Notes under the pieces: model-generated
What the model saw: only the letters and a program-made list of their open reading frames with translations
Database searches by the model: none
Told to the model about the DNA's origin: nothing
NCBI GenBank assembly: GCA_963772515.1
Contig: CAVYXC010000004.1
Coordinates: 310,001-374,000, forward strand
Length of the DNA: 64,000 nt
DNA from: JAFAHD01 sp963772515
Lineage (GTDB): Bacteria > Vulcanimicrobiota > Vulcanimicrobiia > Eremiobacterales > Eremiobacteraceae
Reading direction: 5' to 3'
Shown: positions 33,745 through 45,655 of the stretch, piece after piece
How the letters are laid out: each line of letters opens with the position of its first letter
Numbering within the stretch: the stretch's first letter is position 1
Translations under genes and position numbers: made by a program

Positions 33745-35268
33745 GTGGGTCGGGTCCCCGCGGCCGCAGCGACGCCGCCCACCTCCGTACGCATCGCATT
33801 TATCCCGATGGATGACCGTCCGGCGACGGATCTCTTCCCGCAGCAGACCGCGGCGATCTGTGGGGCGCAACTCATCATGCCGCCGCCAGCGTTGCTCGGT
33901 CACTTCACGCAACCCGGCGATGCCGACGGGCTCGTGCGTTGGCTGCTCGGCCTCGACACGACAGGAGTGAGCGCGCTGGTCGTGTCGTCGGACATGCTTG
34001 CCTATGGCGGTCTCGTGGCGTCGCGCACTGCCGCGACGCCGCTTGCCGATGCACGGACGAGAATCGCCGCGCTCGCCCGCTTTCATGAGCTTCATCCGAC
34101 GCTGCCGATCTACGCGTTCGGCACGATCATGCGCCTCACGCCGACGGAGACGCCGCAAAGCGAACCATACCTCGACGCGCTCGCCGCGTATGCGCGCCTC
34201 GCAGGCGCACCGCACCCCACACCCGACCAGGCCGCGCAGGTGGCCCAGGACCGCGCGAAGATTCCCGACGGCGCGTATTGGGATTACATCGGCGCGCGCG
34301 TGCGTGACGTAGACACGGACGAATCGCTCATCACGCTGGCCGCGCAGGGCGGTATCGCGTGGTTATCGATCACGCAGGATGACGCTGGATCGCCCGACGG
34401 TGTGCAGATCAGCGAGCAAACCCGCCTTCGCGCTCTGATCAGTGAGCTTGGCATCGGCGACCGAGTGATCGTGAGCTCGGGTGCCGACGAGATGGGCATG
34501 GTAGCGGTCACCCGCGCCGTCGAAGATGCAGTGGATTGGCATCCCACGGCGGATATCGCCTGGTCCGACGTCCGGGGTCCGAACATGCAGGATCCGCTGG
34601 AAGATGTTTCCGTGGGCCAGACCGTCGACAACCTGTACGGCGCGCTAAAGACACGATGTTGCGTCGGCCACGACGATTTCTATCTGGACATCTTCGTGCC
34701 GCAGCCGGCGCAAGAACAAGCGCGCTGGGCCGCAGCGGTCGCGAGCTCCTTGCACGGAGGGCCGCCCACGGCCGTCGTTGATCTGACTTTCATCGACGAC
34801 GATATCACCGAGGAACGACGCGCCTTCGAGGCGCTTATCGCGGACAAAGCCGCGGCGCTGCCTGCGGCGTTTGCATCCTGGAACACGACGGCGAACTCGG
34901 TCGGTACGGCGATGGCCGCGGGCGCGTGCTCGGCGATCGCCGCCCATTTCCGTGTCGACACCGAGCAGGCGCGCATGAACTTCCTGTTCGACCGCTACGT
35001 CGACGACTACGCCTACCGGCTGCTCGTCCGGCCCGGCCTCAACGCCGATCTGCGCGCGAAGGGCTATGACACGTACTCACTCGCAGCCCAGTCAAGCGAC
35101 GCGCAGGCGGAGATGCGCCGCCGGCTTTGGCCGCTGGCGATCGACATTTTCGACGGCTCGTTCGCGCCCGACGGCTGGACGCAAAGCGAGCTTGGGCTGT
35201 ATCTACCCTGGCAGCGCACGTTTGAAGTGCGCGTCGAGTCACGCCTGACGCGCTCGGGTATCCCTTAA
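33745..35268 (+). CDS. DUF4127 family protein
   Basis: 507 residues from GTG 33745. DUF4127 opening VRIAFIPMDDRPAT, then SSDMLAYGGLVASR, FGTIMRLTPTE, ISQDD-like SITQDDAGSPDG, VSSGADEMGM, and DIFDGSFAPDGWTQSELGLYLPW. Function of the family is not known to me. The sequence upstream in the same frame (33700-33744) codes a signal-peptide core, ALAAIALACAIIVGRVPAAA, yet no ATG, GTG or TTG occurs in that frame back to 33541, so the true start may be non-canonical or the frame may be interrupted nearby. Confidence 0.75.
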   Translation: MGRVPAAAATPPTSVRIAFIPMDDRPATDLFPQQTAAICGAQLIMPPPALLGHFTQPGDADGLVRWLLGLDTTGVSALVVSSDMLAYGGLVASRTAATPLADARTRIAALARFHELHPTLPIYAFGTIMRLTPTETPQSEPYLDALAAYARLAGAPHPTPDQAAQVAQDRAKIPDGAYWDYIGARVRDVDTDESLITLAAQGGIAWLSITQDDAGSPDGVQISEQTRLRALISELGIGDRVIVSSGADEMGMVAVTRAVEDAVDWHPTADIAWSDVRGPNMQDPLEDVSVGQTVDNLYGALKTRCCVGHDDFYLDIFVPQPAQEQARWAAAVASSLHGGPPTAVVDLTFIDDDITEERRAFEALIADKAAALPAAFASWNTTANSVGTAMAAGACSAIAAHFRVDTEQARMNFLFDRYVDDYAYRLLVRPGLNADLRAKGYDTYSLAAQSSDAQAEMRRRLWPLAIDIFDGSFAPDGWTQSELGLYLPWQRTFEVRVESRLTRSGIP

Positions 35269-35348
35269 GAAGCATGCGGGCCGGCGTCGTTGAACGCTCC
35301 GCCACCCAAATGGAGGGGCTCTCCACCACCCAAAGACTAGGAGTGTTT

Positions 35349-35732
35349 ATGCGACGCTTTGCGTTCTCGCTGCTCATAGCCGTCTTCGCGTCGGTGAGCA
35401 GCGTCTCGGCCGACACCAACACCTCGAACTCGACGCACACGCTGAACATGACGTCCGCCGTCGTCGTCAAGTCGTGCCTCAACGACTACACATTGCATGC
35501 CGAATTCAGCGCCGCGCAGCTGCATTCGCTCGGGCGGCCGGACGCGACGCCTGCGAACGTCAATGACGTGCCGCTCAAGCTCGACGGCTCATACAAATAC
35601 AGCGACCACATCGGCTGCTTCTACAAGAGCGCGAAAGGCGACATCTTCAATCTGGTCTACAATTTTCCGTGCGTGAATCCAGCGCCGGCGAACAACGGCG
35701 ACGCGAACGCCTACAAGTGTAAGTCGGCCTAG
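35349..35732 (+). CDS. Small secreted protein, unknown function
   Basis: 127 residues. Clear signal peptide RRFAFSLLIAVFASVSSVSA. The mature part is about 105 residues with four Cys (VVKSCLNDY, HIGCFYK, FPCVNP, YKCKSA). AGGAG (35339-35343) sits 5 nt before ATG 35349, fixing this start over an in-frame ATG upstream at 35274. Its stop shares CTAG with the stop of the convergent mce gene. No family recognised. Confidence 0.7.
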   Translation: MRRFAFSLLIAVFASVSSVSADTNTSNSTHTLNMTSAVVVKSCLNDYTLHAEFSAAQLHSLGRPDATPANVNDVPLKLDGSYKYSDHIGCFYKSAKGDIFNLVYNFPCVNPAPANNGDANAYKCKSA

Positions 35733-36135
35733 CGCGCCGCCGGCTGGCAGATCTCGATGAGCGCGTCGCCCGTTGCGCTCGGGTGGATGAACGCGATGAG
35801 GTTGCCGTGCGCTCCGCGCCGTGGACGCTCGTCGATCAGACGTACGCCCTGCGATCGCAGCCGCGAAAGCTCGGCTTCGATGTCGGCCACCCGATACGCG
35901 ATGTGGTGCAGACGAGATTCCTTATCGCCGAGGAAGCGCACCAGCGGTGAATCGGGAGCCAGCGGCCGCAGCAGTTCGATGGTCGAGTCGCCCGCGCGCA
36001 TGCCGATGATCTCCACGCCCTGATCCGCGACCGTCTCGCGATAGCGCTGCGCGAAGCCGAGCGCGGCGTAGAGTGCCGCGCTGCGCTCGAGATCGGCCAC
36101 CACGAGCGCGACGTGGTCGAGCGGCCGGTCGGTCA

Positions 36136-36136
<1 letters not shown>
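35729..36136 (-). CDS. mce: Methylmalonyl-CoA epimerase (VOC fold)
   Basis: 135 residues, converts (2S)- to (2R)-methylmalonyl-CoA for the mutase. Metal ligands at the family positions: His in LDHVALVV, His in LHHIAYRVADIEA, Glu in ALIEICQP; ETVADQGVEIIGMRAGDS and DERPRRGAHG are typical. Start ATG overlaps the mutase TGA (TGATG). Last gene of the minus-strand propionyl-CoA operon. Confidence 0.92.
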
Positions 36137-37743
<1,607 letters not shown>

Positions 37744-37756
37744 CCGATGCCGCAGC

Positions 37757-38674
37757 CTAGCGAACCGCTAGGCCGGTTGAACAGCCTGCGCCGGCGGGAA
37801 GCGGTAAGACGTACTCCGGCGCCGACGTCGCGCTGAAGGTCGCGGTGGCAAAGACCTTGATAGAGCCCGAGCAATCGGAGACATAGAGGTTGCCCGAGCG
37901 ATCGAGCGCCATGAAGTACGGGCTCGACAAAGTCGTCGTGGCTTTCAGATCCGAGATCGCGGGCGTCGCGCCGTTGCTGATCGGCGCGTTATAGCGATAC
38001 AGGTTTCCGTTATTGAAATCGCCGACGTACAGATTGCCTGCGCCGTCGAGCTGCATCGGGATCGGCTCAACGAGGGTTGAGAGATTTGCGTTGATCGCGG
38101 TAGGCGGCGCGTTAAGTTTCGCGACGTTCGAACCGGCGGCCACGTAAAGGTCGCCGCTCGTATCAGAGATCGCATTCCACGGGCTCGGCACGGTGATGTT
38201 GGTGAAGGATGCCGGTGTGGACGTGCCGGTGAAGGGTCCGTGATAGCCGAGAAGGCTGTTGTCGCCTTCGTCGCCGACCCAGAGATTGCCAGTCGGGTCA
38301 AACGTGAAGCCGAACGCGTTGTGTGTACCTGTCGTGTTGACCGTCGCAGCCGGCACGCTCGTCGACGTCAACGGCAGCGTGTAGCCGTAGAGCACCGAGG
38401 GACTTACATCGTTGATCACCCACAACGTCCCAGAAGGGTCGAAGACTGCGTCATACAGAGTTGTGAAACCGGTGGTGACGGTGACGGTCGGTGTCGAGGC
38501 GGCGGTCGCCGGGAGCGCGTAGACGAAGATCTTGCCGGTCGTGAGGTCTACGGCGTACAGCGCCTGCGGTGCTGGCGGTGCCGTCGCCTGGGTTGAGGTT
38601 GTGCTGCTGCTGCACGCGGCAAGACCGATGATTAGCGCTGATGAGGCCGCGGCGATGAGCGGTTTGGAACGCAT
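37757..38674 (-). CDS. Lipoprotein with beta-propeller (NHL/SMP-30-like) repeats
   Basis: 305 residues. Lipobox LAAC at about residue 21 (ALIIGLAACSSS). The rest is a repetitive propeller: motifs such as FDPSGTLWVIND, FDPTGNLWVGDE, DTSGDLYVAAG, DGAGNLYVGDF and DRSGNLYVSDC recur about every 45 residues, six blades. GGGAG lies 5 nt before ATG 38674. Role unknown; its place within a propionyl-CoA operon may be chance co-orientation. Confidence 0.8.
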   Translation of the reverse strand: MRSKPLIAAASSALIIGLAACSSSTTSTQATAPPAPQALYAVDLTTGKIFVYALPATAASTPTVTVTTGFTTLYDAVFDPSGTLWVINDVSPSVLYGYTLPLTSTSVPAATVNTTGTHNAFGFTFDPTGNLWVGDEGDNSLLGYHGPFTGTSTPASFTNITVPSPWNAISDTSGDLYVAAGSNVAKLNAPPTAINANLSTLVEPIPMQLDGAGNLYVGDFNNGNLYRYNAPISNGATPAISDLKATTTLSSPYFMALDRSGNLYVSDCSGSIKVFATATFSATSAPEYVLPLPAGAGCSTGLAVR

Positions 38675-38718
38675 GATACTCCCCTGCACAAGCGAATGCG
38701 ATTCGATCGCCAGTTCGG

Positions 38719-39117
38719 TCAGTCGATGCAACACACCTCGAGCTTGTTGCCGTCCGGGTCCTCGAAGAACACTGCGTAGTAGTCCGGCCCGTAGGCCTCC
38801 TCCGGCCCCTCGATCGTGCGCGCTCCAATGCGCGGCAGCAGCTCAGCGATCTGATCGACGACTTCGCGTGCCGACGCCGCGAACGCGATGCGGTTGTTGT
38901 CGCCCGGGTGCACGCGCTCGGCTTGCGTGAACGCGAACCACTGCTCGGTGCCGTCCTGCCGGCTGTACGAGATCCATTCGTGCTCCGGTTTGGTCTCGCC
39001 GCGACGCAGCCCAAGCGGCGCCAGCAGGTCGTCGTAGAACGACATCGCGGCTTGGCGATCGCTCACGCGGACGTCGACGTGGCTATAGATGAAGGGCAGC
39101 GACACGAAGGCCTCCAT
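38719..39117 (-). CDS. VOC (glyoxalase/dioxygenase) family protein
   Basis: 132 residues, two beta-alpha-beta-beta-beta units. First metal-ligand His in YSHVDVRVSD; FFEDPDGNKLEVCCID at the end gives the usual Glu. Ends 45 nt before the lipoprotein start and begins 6 nt after pccA, so it is within the operon. A glyoxalase, bleomycin-resistance or epimerase-like activity is possible; function not determined. Confidence 0.8.
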   Translation of the reverse strand: MEAFVSLPFIYSHVDVRVSDRQAAMSFYDDLLAPLGLRRGETKPEHEWISYSRQDGTEQWFAFTQAERVHPGDNNRIAFAASAREVVDQIAELLPRIGARTIEGPEEAYGPDYYAVFFEDPDGNKLEVCCID

Positions 39118-39123
39118 GGATGT

Positions 39124-40890
39124 TCATGTCGGCGCGCTCGCTTCGAATGCGATAAGTGGCGAGCCGGTCTCGATCGTGTCGCCGGTCTTCGCGTGTATCG
39201 ACGCGACTGTGCCGGCGCGATGCGCTATCACTTCATTCATCATCTTCATCGCCTCGATGACCGCGACGACTTGGCCGTCTTCGACAGCATCGCCCGGCTT
39301 GACGCGGATCTCGGCGACGATCCCGTGCATGGGGGCGGCGACGGCCGCAGCGTTGGTCCGCACTCGTCGTGCCGGCTTGAAGCGCGGCGCGCGCCGCGTC
39401 GACGCCGCCCGTCCGCCGTTGAGGCCGAGCACGCGCACGGCAAACCGTTTGTCGCCCACCTCGACGGCGAGCGTTGACGGTTCGGACTCGGCTGTCTGCG
39501 CGGACTGAGTGGAACTGTGTGGATACGCCGTCTCGATAGCGCCCTTGTGCGACTGCCTGAATTCGTCGACGGTCGGTGTGGCATAGTCACCGCGTACGAA
39601 CGCCGGATCGGCGAGCAGCATGCGCAAGAACGGAATGGTCGTCTCAACTCCGGCGATGTCGAATTCGCCAAGCGCCCGCAGCATGCGCACGCGCGCTTCA
39701 TCGCGGTCCTGACCCCACACGACCAGCTTGCCGATGAGCGAATCGTATTCTTGTGGAATGGTTGTGCCCGCGACCGCAGCGGCGTCCACGCGCACTCCCG
39801 GGCCGCCCGGTTCCCTGTAGCGTTCGACGCGCCCAGCGCGCGGCCGGAAATCATCGGCGGGCGACTCCGCGTTGATCCGGCATTCGATGGCATGGCCGCG
39901 CGGCGCGAGTTCCTCCTGGCCGAACCACAGCCGCTCGCCCGCTGCGACGCGGATCTGCGCCTTGACGAGGTCGATGCCCCAGACCATCTCGGTCACCGTG
40001 TGCTCGACCTGGATGCGCGTGTTCATCTCGAGGAAATAGAAATCGTCGCCGTCGACGAGACACTCGATCGTGCCCGCGCTGTCGTATTTGATCGTGCGCG
40101 CGAGCTTGGTGGCCGAGGCGAGCAAGCCGCCGCGCACGCGAGGCGAGATGCATGCCGGCGTTTCCTCGACGAGCTTTTGGTGCCGCCGCTGCATCGAGCA
40201 ATCGCGTTCGCCGAGATGGACCACGTTGCCGTGCTTGTCGCCGAGGATCTGGACCTCGACGTGCTTGGGCCGCGCGAGATATTTCTCGACGTACAGCGTG
40301 CCGTCGTTGAAGTAGGCCGACGCCTCGCGCTGCGCCATTTCAATGGCGTGCGAGACTTCGTCAGCCGAGTGGGCGACCTTGAGCCCCTTGCCGCCGCCGC
40401 CCGCAGCAGCCTTGATCGCGATCGGATAGCCGAAGTTCTTGGCAAGCGCGCGAACCGCGTCGGCGTCGCTGACCGGCTCGATGGTGCCGGGCACGACTGG
40501 GACCCCAGCAGCCGTCGCCGCACGCCGCGCCGCGATCTTGACGCCCATCATCTCGATCAGCTCTGCCGATGGGCCGATGAACGTCAGACCATGACGTGCG
40601 CACGCGCGCGCAAAAGGCGCGTTCTCCGCGAGAAAACCGTAGCCGGGATGGACGGCGTCGCAGCCCGCGCGAGCGGCGACCTCCATCAGCCGGTCGATGT
40701 TGAGGTACGATTGCGCGGCCGGCGCGGGCCCGAGGCGGTACGCTTCATCGGCGGCGCCGGCGTGGACGGCCTCGCGATCCGCGTCCGAGTACACCGCCAC
40801 GGCGGGAATCCCGAGTTCGCGGCACGCGCGGATGACGCGCAGCGCGATCTCACCGCGATTCGCGACGAGGATCTTCTTAAACGCCGTCAT
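39124..40890 (-). CDS. pccA: Acyl-CoA (propionyl-CoA) carboxylase alpha subunit: biotin carboxylase plus BCCP
   Basis: 588 residues. ATP-grasp biotin carboxylase: KKILVANRGEIALRVIRACR, AAAGGGGKGLKVA, MNTRIQVEHTVTEM; C-terminal biotinyl domain with Lys in EAMKMMNEV (about residue 555). ATG 40890 chosen because upstream codons belong to the epsilon subunit gene (14-nt overlap). Neighbours pccB, epsilon, mcmA and mce make propionyl-CoA the likely substrate, though acetyl-CoA carboxylation cannot be excluded. Shorter than the leucine-pathway mccA in this window. Confidence 0.93.
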   Translation of the reverse strand: MTAFKKILVANRGEIALRVIRACRELGIPAVAVYSDADREAVHAGAADEAYRLGPAPAAQSYLNIDRLMEVAARAGCDAVHPGYGFLAENAPFARACARHGLTFIGPSAELIEMMGVKIAARRAATAAGVPVVPGTIEPVSDADAVRALAKNFGYPIAIKAAAGGGGKGLKVAHSADEVSHAIEMAQREASAYFNDGTLYVEKYLARPKHVEVQILGDKHGNVVHLGERDCSMQRRHQKLVEETPACISPRVRGGLLASATKLARTIKYDSAGTIECLVDGDDFYFLEMNTRIQVEHTVTEMVWGIDLVKAQIRVAAGERLWFGQEELAPRGHAIECRINAESPADDFRPRAGRVERYREPGGPGVRVDAAAVAGTTIPQEYDSLIGKLVVWGQDRDEARVRMLRALGEFDIAGVETTIPFLRMLLADPAFVRGDYATPTVDEFRQSHKGAIETAYPHSSTQSAQTAESEPSTLAVEVGDKRFAVRVLGLNGGRAASTRRAPRFKPARRVRTNAAAVAAPMHGIVAEIRVKPGDAVEDGQVVAVIEAMKMMNEVIAHRAGTVASIHAKTGDTIETGSPLIAFEASAPT

Positions 40891-41052
40891 CGAGCGCCTC
40901 GCGCCGCGCCGCCTCCAGCCACAGGGACTTCGCGCCTCCCGAAATGGAGCGGTCGACTTCAGTCGACCGTGCATTCGCTTCGATGATATTCAGCGCCGCC
41001 ACGATCGCCGCGAGCTCTTCCGAGGTCGGTCGCGGCGTCACATCGAGGATCT

Positions 41053-41056
<4 letters not shown>
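40877..41056 (-). CDS. Acyl-CoA carboxylase epsilon subunit-like small protein with in-frame repeat
   Basis: 59 residues, TTG start overlapping the pccB stop (TTGA), stop overlapping pccA by 14 nt. The first part, TPRPTSEELAAIVAALNII, matches the PTPEELAAL helix of actinobacterial acyl-CoA carboxylase epsilon subunits, and the end WLEAARREAL fits their C-terminal helix. Between them the palindromic repeat A copy 9 is translated in frame as ARSTEVDRSI. The epsilon protein stabilises the alpha-beta complex in Actinobacteria; the same role is inferred here from position. Easily missed because of its size and TTG start. Confidence 0.7.
40944..40969 (+). repeat. Palindromic repeat A, copy 9 (in frame in epsilon subunit, compensating change)
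   Basis: Head ATGGAG, arms CGGTCGACT and AGTCGACCG around TC. C-G replaces A-T at the second pair from the loop, as in copy 6. Confidence 0.92.
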
Positions 41057-42603
<1,547 letters not shown>

Positions 42604-42647
42604 GGACGCTGGGGTTCCGTGCGCGGGGCGAGCGTCCCCGCTCGGAC

Positions 42648-43043
42648 CTACTTGCGCTTATGTAAGGCGAAGGTGTTGCCTTCGCTATCCTCACCGAACA
42701 CCATGAAACAGATCGGCGTTTCGGCCGGCTTGCCATCGTCGTGGAACTTGACGCCGCGCGCCTTCGCGGCGGCGACCACCGCGTCAAGGTCTTCGACCGC
42801 GAACATGATGCCCGAGCCGCCGCGCCAGTAGCGCCCGAACGCAGCCGCCATGCTCTCGGGCAGCTTCATGATGCCGAACGCCTCGCCGTTGGGCAACGTC
42901 CATTCCGCGCCGAAACCCGGCATGGGCAACGTGGGCGCCATGCCGAGCAGCTCGGTGTAGAATTTCGTTGCGCGGTCGAGGTCTTGCACGCTGTAGTAGA
43001 TCGCGTCGACACCCCAGACGCGTGTCGCTTCGGTCGTTGCCAT
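42648..43043 (-). CDS. VOC family protein, tandem paralog 1
   Basis: 131 residues. YYSVQDLDRATKFYTELLG, FAVEDLDAVVAAAKARGVKF and MVFGEDSEGNTFALHKRK are almost the same as in the next gene upstream, so the two arose by tandem duplication. The usual first metal His position reads Tyr (AIYYSV), so metal binding is doubtful. Function unknown; probably co-transcribed with pccB 44 nt downstream. Confidence 0.82.
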   Translation of the reverse strand: MATTEATRVWGVDAIYYSVQDLDRATKFYTELLGMAPTLPMPGFGAEWTLPNGEAFGIMKLPESMAAAFGRYWRGGSGIMFAVEDLDAVVAAAKARGVKFHDDGKPAETPICFMVFGEDSEGNTFALHKRK

Positions 43044-43046
43044 CGC

Positions 43047-43415
43047 TTACTTGCGCCGATGCAGAATGAAGGTGTTACCTTCGCTGTCCTCGCCAAAGGC
43101 CATATGGCATACCGGCGTGTCCTCGATCTTCCCGTCGTCGTCGAACTTCACGCCGCGGGCCTTATGCTCCGCGACGGCCGCGCCGACGTCATCGACGGAG
43201 AACAAGATGCCGCCATGCGGCGTCCACTCTTCGGTCTGGTACAGGCCGAATGTTTCGCCGTTCGGGAACGTGTACTCGACGGCTGACTCGCCGACCGTGA
43301 CCGTAGGCTCTTGGCCCAGCAGCGCATTGTAGAATTTGGTCGCGCGCTTGATGTCTTTGACGGTGTAGTAGGACGCATCCATACCTTTGACTTTGGTCGC
43401 TCCAGCGGTCGCCAT
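43047..43415 (-). CDS. VOC family protein, tandem paralog 2
   Basis: 122 residues. SYYTVKDIKRATKFYNALLG, FSVDDVGAAVAEHKARGVKF and MAFGEDSEGNTFILHRRK; paralog of the gene 3 nt downstream. GGGAG lies 6 nt before ATG 43415. First gene of the minus-strand run ending at mce. Confidence 0.82.
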   Translation of the reverse strand: MATAGATKVKGMDASYYTVKDIKRATKFYNALLGQEPTVTVGESAVEYTFPNGETFGLYQTEEWTPHGGILFSVDDVGAAVAEHKARGVKFDDDGKIEDTPVCHMAFGEDSEGNTFILHRRK

Positions 43416-43500
43416 CAGAATCTCCCTCGAACTTTCAAAAACCGGGCCGGCGATGTGATGCCGGGCACGGGGCATTCGGCGCCAGCCCCAGGCGCACCCT

Positions 43501-43526
43501 ATGGAGCGGTCGAATTTATTCGACTG
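43501..43526 (+). repeat. Palindromic repeat A, copy 10 (ends on a start codon)
   Basis: Head ATGGAG, arms CGGTCGAAT and ATTCGACTG around TT; the T in the right arm gives a G-T wobble. Its last base is the first base of the GTG at 43526. Confidence 0.9.
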
Positions 43527-43900
43527 TGGCTAAGATACTGTTGCTCCAATTTGATAGTGACCCTGATTGCGCTGTGCGGCGTGAGGCGCTCAGCGCCTTA
43601 GGCGCCATGCTGGTCGAGTCCGAACCTCGTTGGCCGACGTTTTTCGATGTGCTCAATCGCGAGCGGCCCGACGTGGTCGTCATCTCGCTCGGCACGATCC
43701 CCTCGCACGGCCGGGAGGCGGCACGCTATATCAAAGATGGGTTCAACTCGCGCAACTTGCCCGTGTTCTTGACCGACGTGCCCGCAAAAGACATCGACAA
43801 GTGCCGCAAGTCGGCGCCGACGGCGGTGATCGTCGAGCGTAAGGACCTGCACGACGCGGTCTACAAGAAACTGATGGAGAACCTCGCGGGAAAGCTTTGA
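43526..43900 (+). CDS. CheY-like fold protein lacking a clear phosphoacceptor, unknown function
   Basis: 124 residues. Alternating strands and helices: AKILLLQFDSDPD, RPDVVVISLGTIPSHGREAA, LPVFLTDVPAKDIDK, PTAVIVERKDLHDAVYKKL. This resembles a receiver domain, with the hydrophobic strand before DPD and a late Lys/Arg, but the acidic pocket and phospho-Asp are not evident. The GTG start is formed by the edge of palindromic repeat A copy 10 and there is no normal Shine-Dalgarno other than the GGAG of the repeat head 21 nt away. Isolated gene, convergent with the S41 peptidase. Confidence 0.65.
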   Translation: MAKILLLQFDSDPDCAVRREALSALGAMLVESEPRWPTFFDVLNRERPDVVVISLGTIPSHGREAARYIKDGFNSRNLPVFLTDVPAKDIDKCRKSAPTAVIVERKDLHDAVYKKLMENLAGKL

Positions 43901-43912
43901 ATCGGGCATGCT

Positions 43913-45616
43913 TCAGCGCGACAGCGCAAAGACGTAGTCGATCAGATAATCAGCGGTGGTCGGCTTGCCGTTCAATTGCGGTTCACTAAACGTCGATTCA
44001 CGGGCGGCTTTCAAGGCGGCGTCATCCAGAATAGAACTGCCGGCGCTTCTCCACACCTGCGCGTCTAACAGTTTGCCCCGCGCTCCTATAGTCACGATGA
44101 CCACGGTAACGCCTGAAAGGCCCTGCTGGATCGCCAACTGCGGATAATGCAACGCAGCTTTGACGATGAAGTCGGACTCTTGAATCTGACGGGGTCCACT
44201 CAACGGAACCGCGGCGACTTCCGGCGAGAAGCTCTTAACACCATCGTTAACGGTCGCAACTGCAAACGGTCCTGGTTGATCTCTGCCCGCCTCACGGCCT
44301 TCGTCGGGTGTGCACGCGAGAACCGTGCCGTTTCGCAGATCGACGACTTGCGAGATGGTGACGCCAACCGGGTCGTGTGACGGATAGATGAACGTAAAGG
44401 CGGGCGTTTGCAAGTCCACGCGCGGCACCTCGACGGTTGAAGGCTCACCGGGCTCAGCGCCGGTAACGCGCAGCGTGATCCCGTATGCGCCGCCGCCGGT
44501 GTCGACAAAGGCGACACCGAAATGCGCGTAGCCGCGCGCCGGATCTTCAGCCGCGAGCCAAAAGCGGCCGACCGAGATTGGGCAGATCCATCGCGTCGTG
44601 GGCTGCGGCGCCGGTTGCGGCTCGTCGACGAGCGCTACGGCCGTTGCGACTTGGTGCTGCGAATCCGCGGCGACATCGGGGGCGACGCCTCGCCCTTCGA
44701 GGCGCTGGCCGCTCGGATCGCGCATATCGAGCGTTGCGACACGTAAGAGCCCGCCGTCGTCGAGCGGGATCTCGACGTCGACCCCAAGCACCTTGCCGGC
44801 AGTGTGGGTGCCCACCAGCGTCGCTCGATGATAGTATTGCAGCGCGCGCGCGAGTGACTCAGCGCCGCTACGGCTATTCTTGTCGATCAGCACCGCCAAA
44901 CGGCCATCATACGAGACACCCGCATCAGCGGTCGCCGTGAATCGTTGCGATCCGAAGAAATGATAGCGTCGCGTACCCGTCGAGATCAGCGTGCCCGCTG
45001 GCAAGAACATGCCCGCGACCTCATCGACCGAGTCGACTAAGCCGCCCGGATCGCCGCGCAGATCCAAGATGAGCGCCCGGTCGCGTCCGAGGTCGCTCAT
45101 CGCCCATCGCAGCACGCTGTTCATGGAATCCGGGAACGACGTGATGCGAAGGTAGCCGATGCCGGGCGCTAATGTTTTCCAATCCACCGCGGGACCATCC
45201 GCGAAACCGTCGGGCGACATGCCGAAGACCGCGTGGCGGCGCTGGTCACGTGGCGGTTGCAGATCCTGCGGCGAGTACACCGCGGTATGGCTGTCGTGGA
45301 GCTGCGCGAGCATCGAGCGCAGCGCCGCGTAGCGGGCACGAATCGTCGGGGCGTTCACGACACGCGGACGGTATTGCTCGGCTACCGAGCGCCATGAAAC
45401 GCCGTGATATGACGGATCGAAGTAACGCAGCGCGACCGTGGACACGACCTGGTCGAACACTCGTTGACCAACGGGTTGCGCGACGCGCGCCTGATGATAG
45501 AGGTAGTAAGGAAGCGCGATCGCCGCGACGATCAGCAGCGTGAGAACGCGACGGCGCAGGAGCCGGCGCCTGTAGATCGGCCGGTAGGGAACAGAAGCGC
45601 GTTCCCAATCCCACAT
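43913..45616 (-). CDS. S41 (C-terminal processing-type) peptidase fused to a TonB C-terminal domain
   Basis: 567 residues. N-terminal membrane anchor (residues 23-42, VLTLLIVAAIALPYYLYHQA). S41 core: YLRITSFPDSMNSVLRWAM, ALILDLRGDPGG, then NSRSGAESLARAL with Ser250 and VGTHTAGK with Lys275, exactly 25 residues apart as in the Ser-Lys dyad of CtpA. After a 150-residue linker domain the last about 100 residues are a TonB_C domain: HYPQLAIQQGLSGVTVVIVT, GKLLDAQVWRSAGSSILDDA, ALKAARESTF. No PDZ domain seen. A periplasmic protease that also has a TonB-like end is unusual. Transcribed with or after folK-folE2. Confidence 0.85.
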   Translation of the reverse strand: MWDWERASVPYRPIYRRRLLRRRVLTLLIVAAIALPYYLYHQARVAQPVGQRVFDQVVSTVALRYFDPSYHGVSWRSVAEQYRPRVVNAPTIRARYAALRSMLAQLHDSHTAVYSPQDLQPPRDQRRHAVFGMSPDGFADGPAVDWKTLAPGIGYLRITSFPDSMNSVLRWAMSDLGRDRALILDLRGDPGGLVDSVDEVAGMFLPAGTLISTGTRRYHFFGSQRFTATADAGVSYDGRLAVLIDKNSRSGAESLARALQYYHRATLVGTHTAGKVLGVDVEIPLDDGGLLRVATLDMRDPSGQRLEGRGVAPDVAADSQHQVATAVALVDEPQPAPQPTTRWICPISVGRFWLAAEDPARGYAHFGVAFVDTGGGAYGITLRVTGAEPGEPSTVEVPRVDLQTPAFTFIYPSHDPVGVTISQVVDLRNGTVLACTPDEGREAGRDQPGPFAVATVNDGVKSFSPEVAAVPLSGPRQIQESDFIVKAALHYPQLAIQQGLSGVTVVIVTIGARGKLLDAQVWRSAGSSILDDAALKAARESTFSEPQLNGKPTTADYLIDYVFALSR

Positions 45617-45629
45617 GTTTCTCTCGTCC

Positions 45630-45655
45630 GTAGCACCCGAGCGTTAGCTCGAGTA
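45630..45655 (+). repeat. Palindromic repeat B, copy 1 (contains folK-folE2 stop)
   Basis: GTAG head, arm CACCCGAGC, loop GTTA, arm GCTCGAGTA (imperfect). On the minus strand AGC TAA of the fusion gene ends in the loop. Confidence 0.75.
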
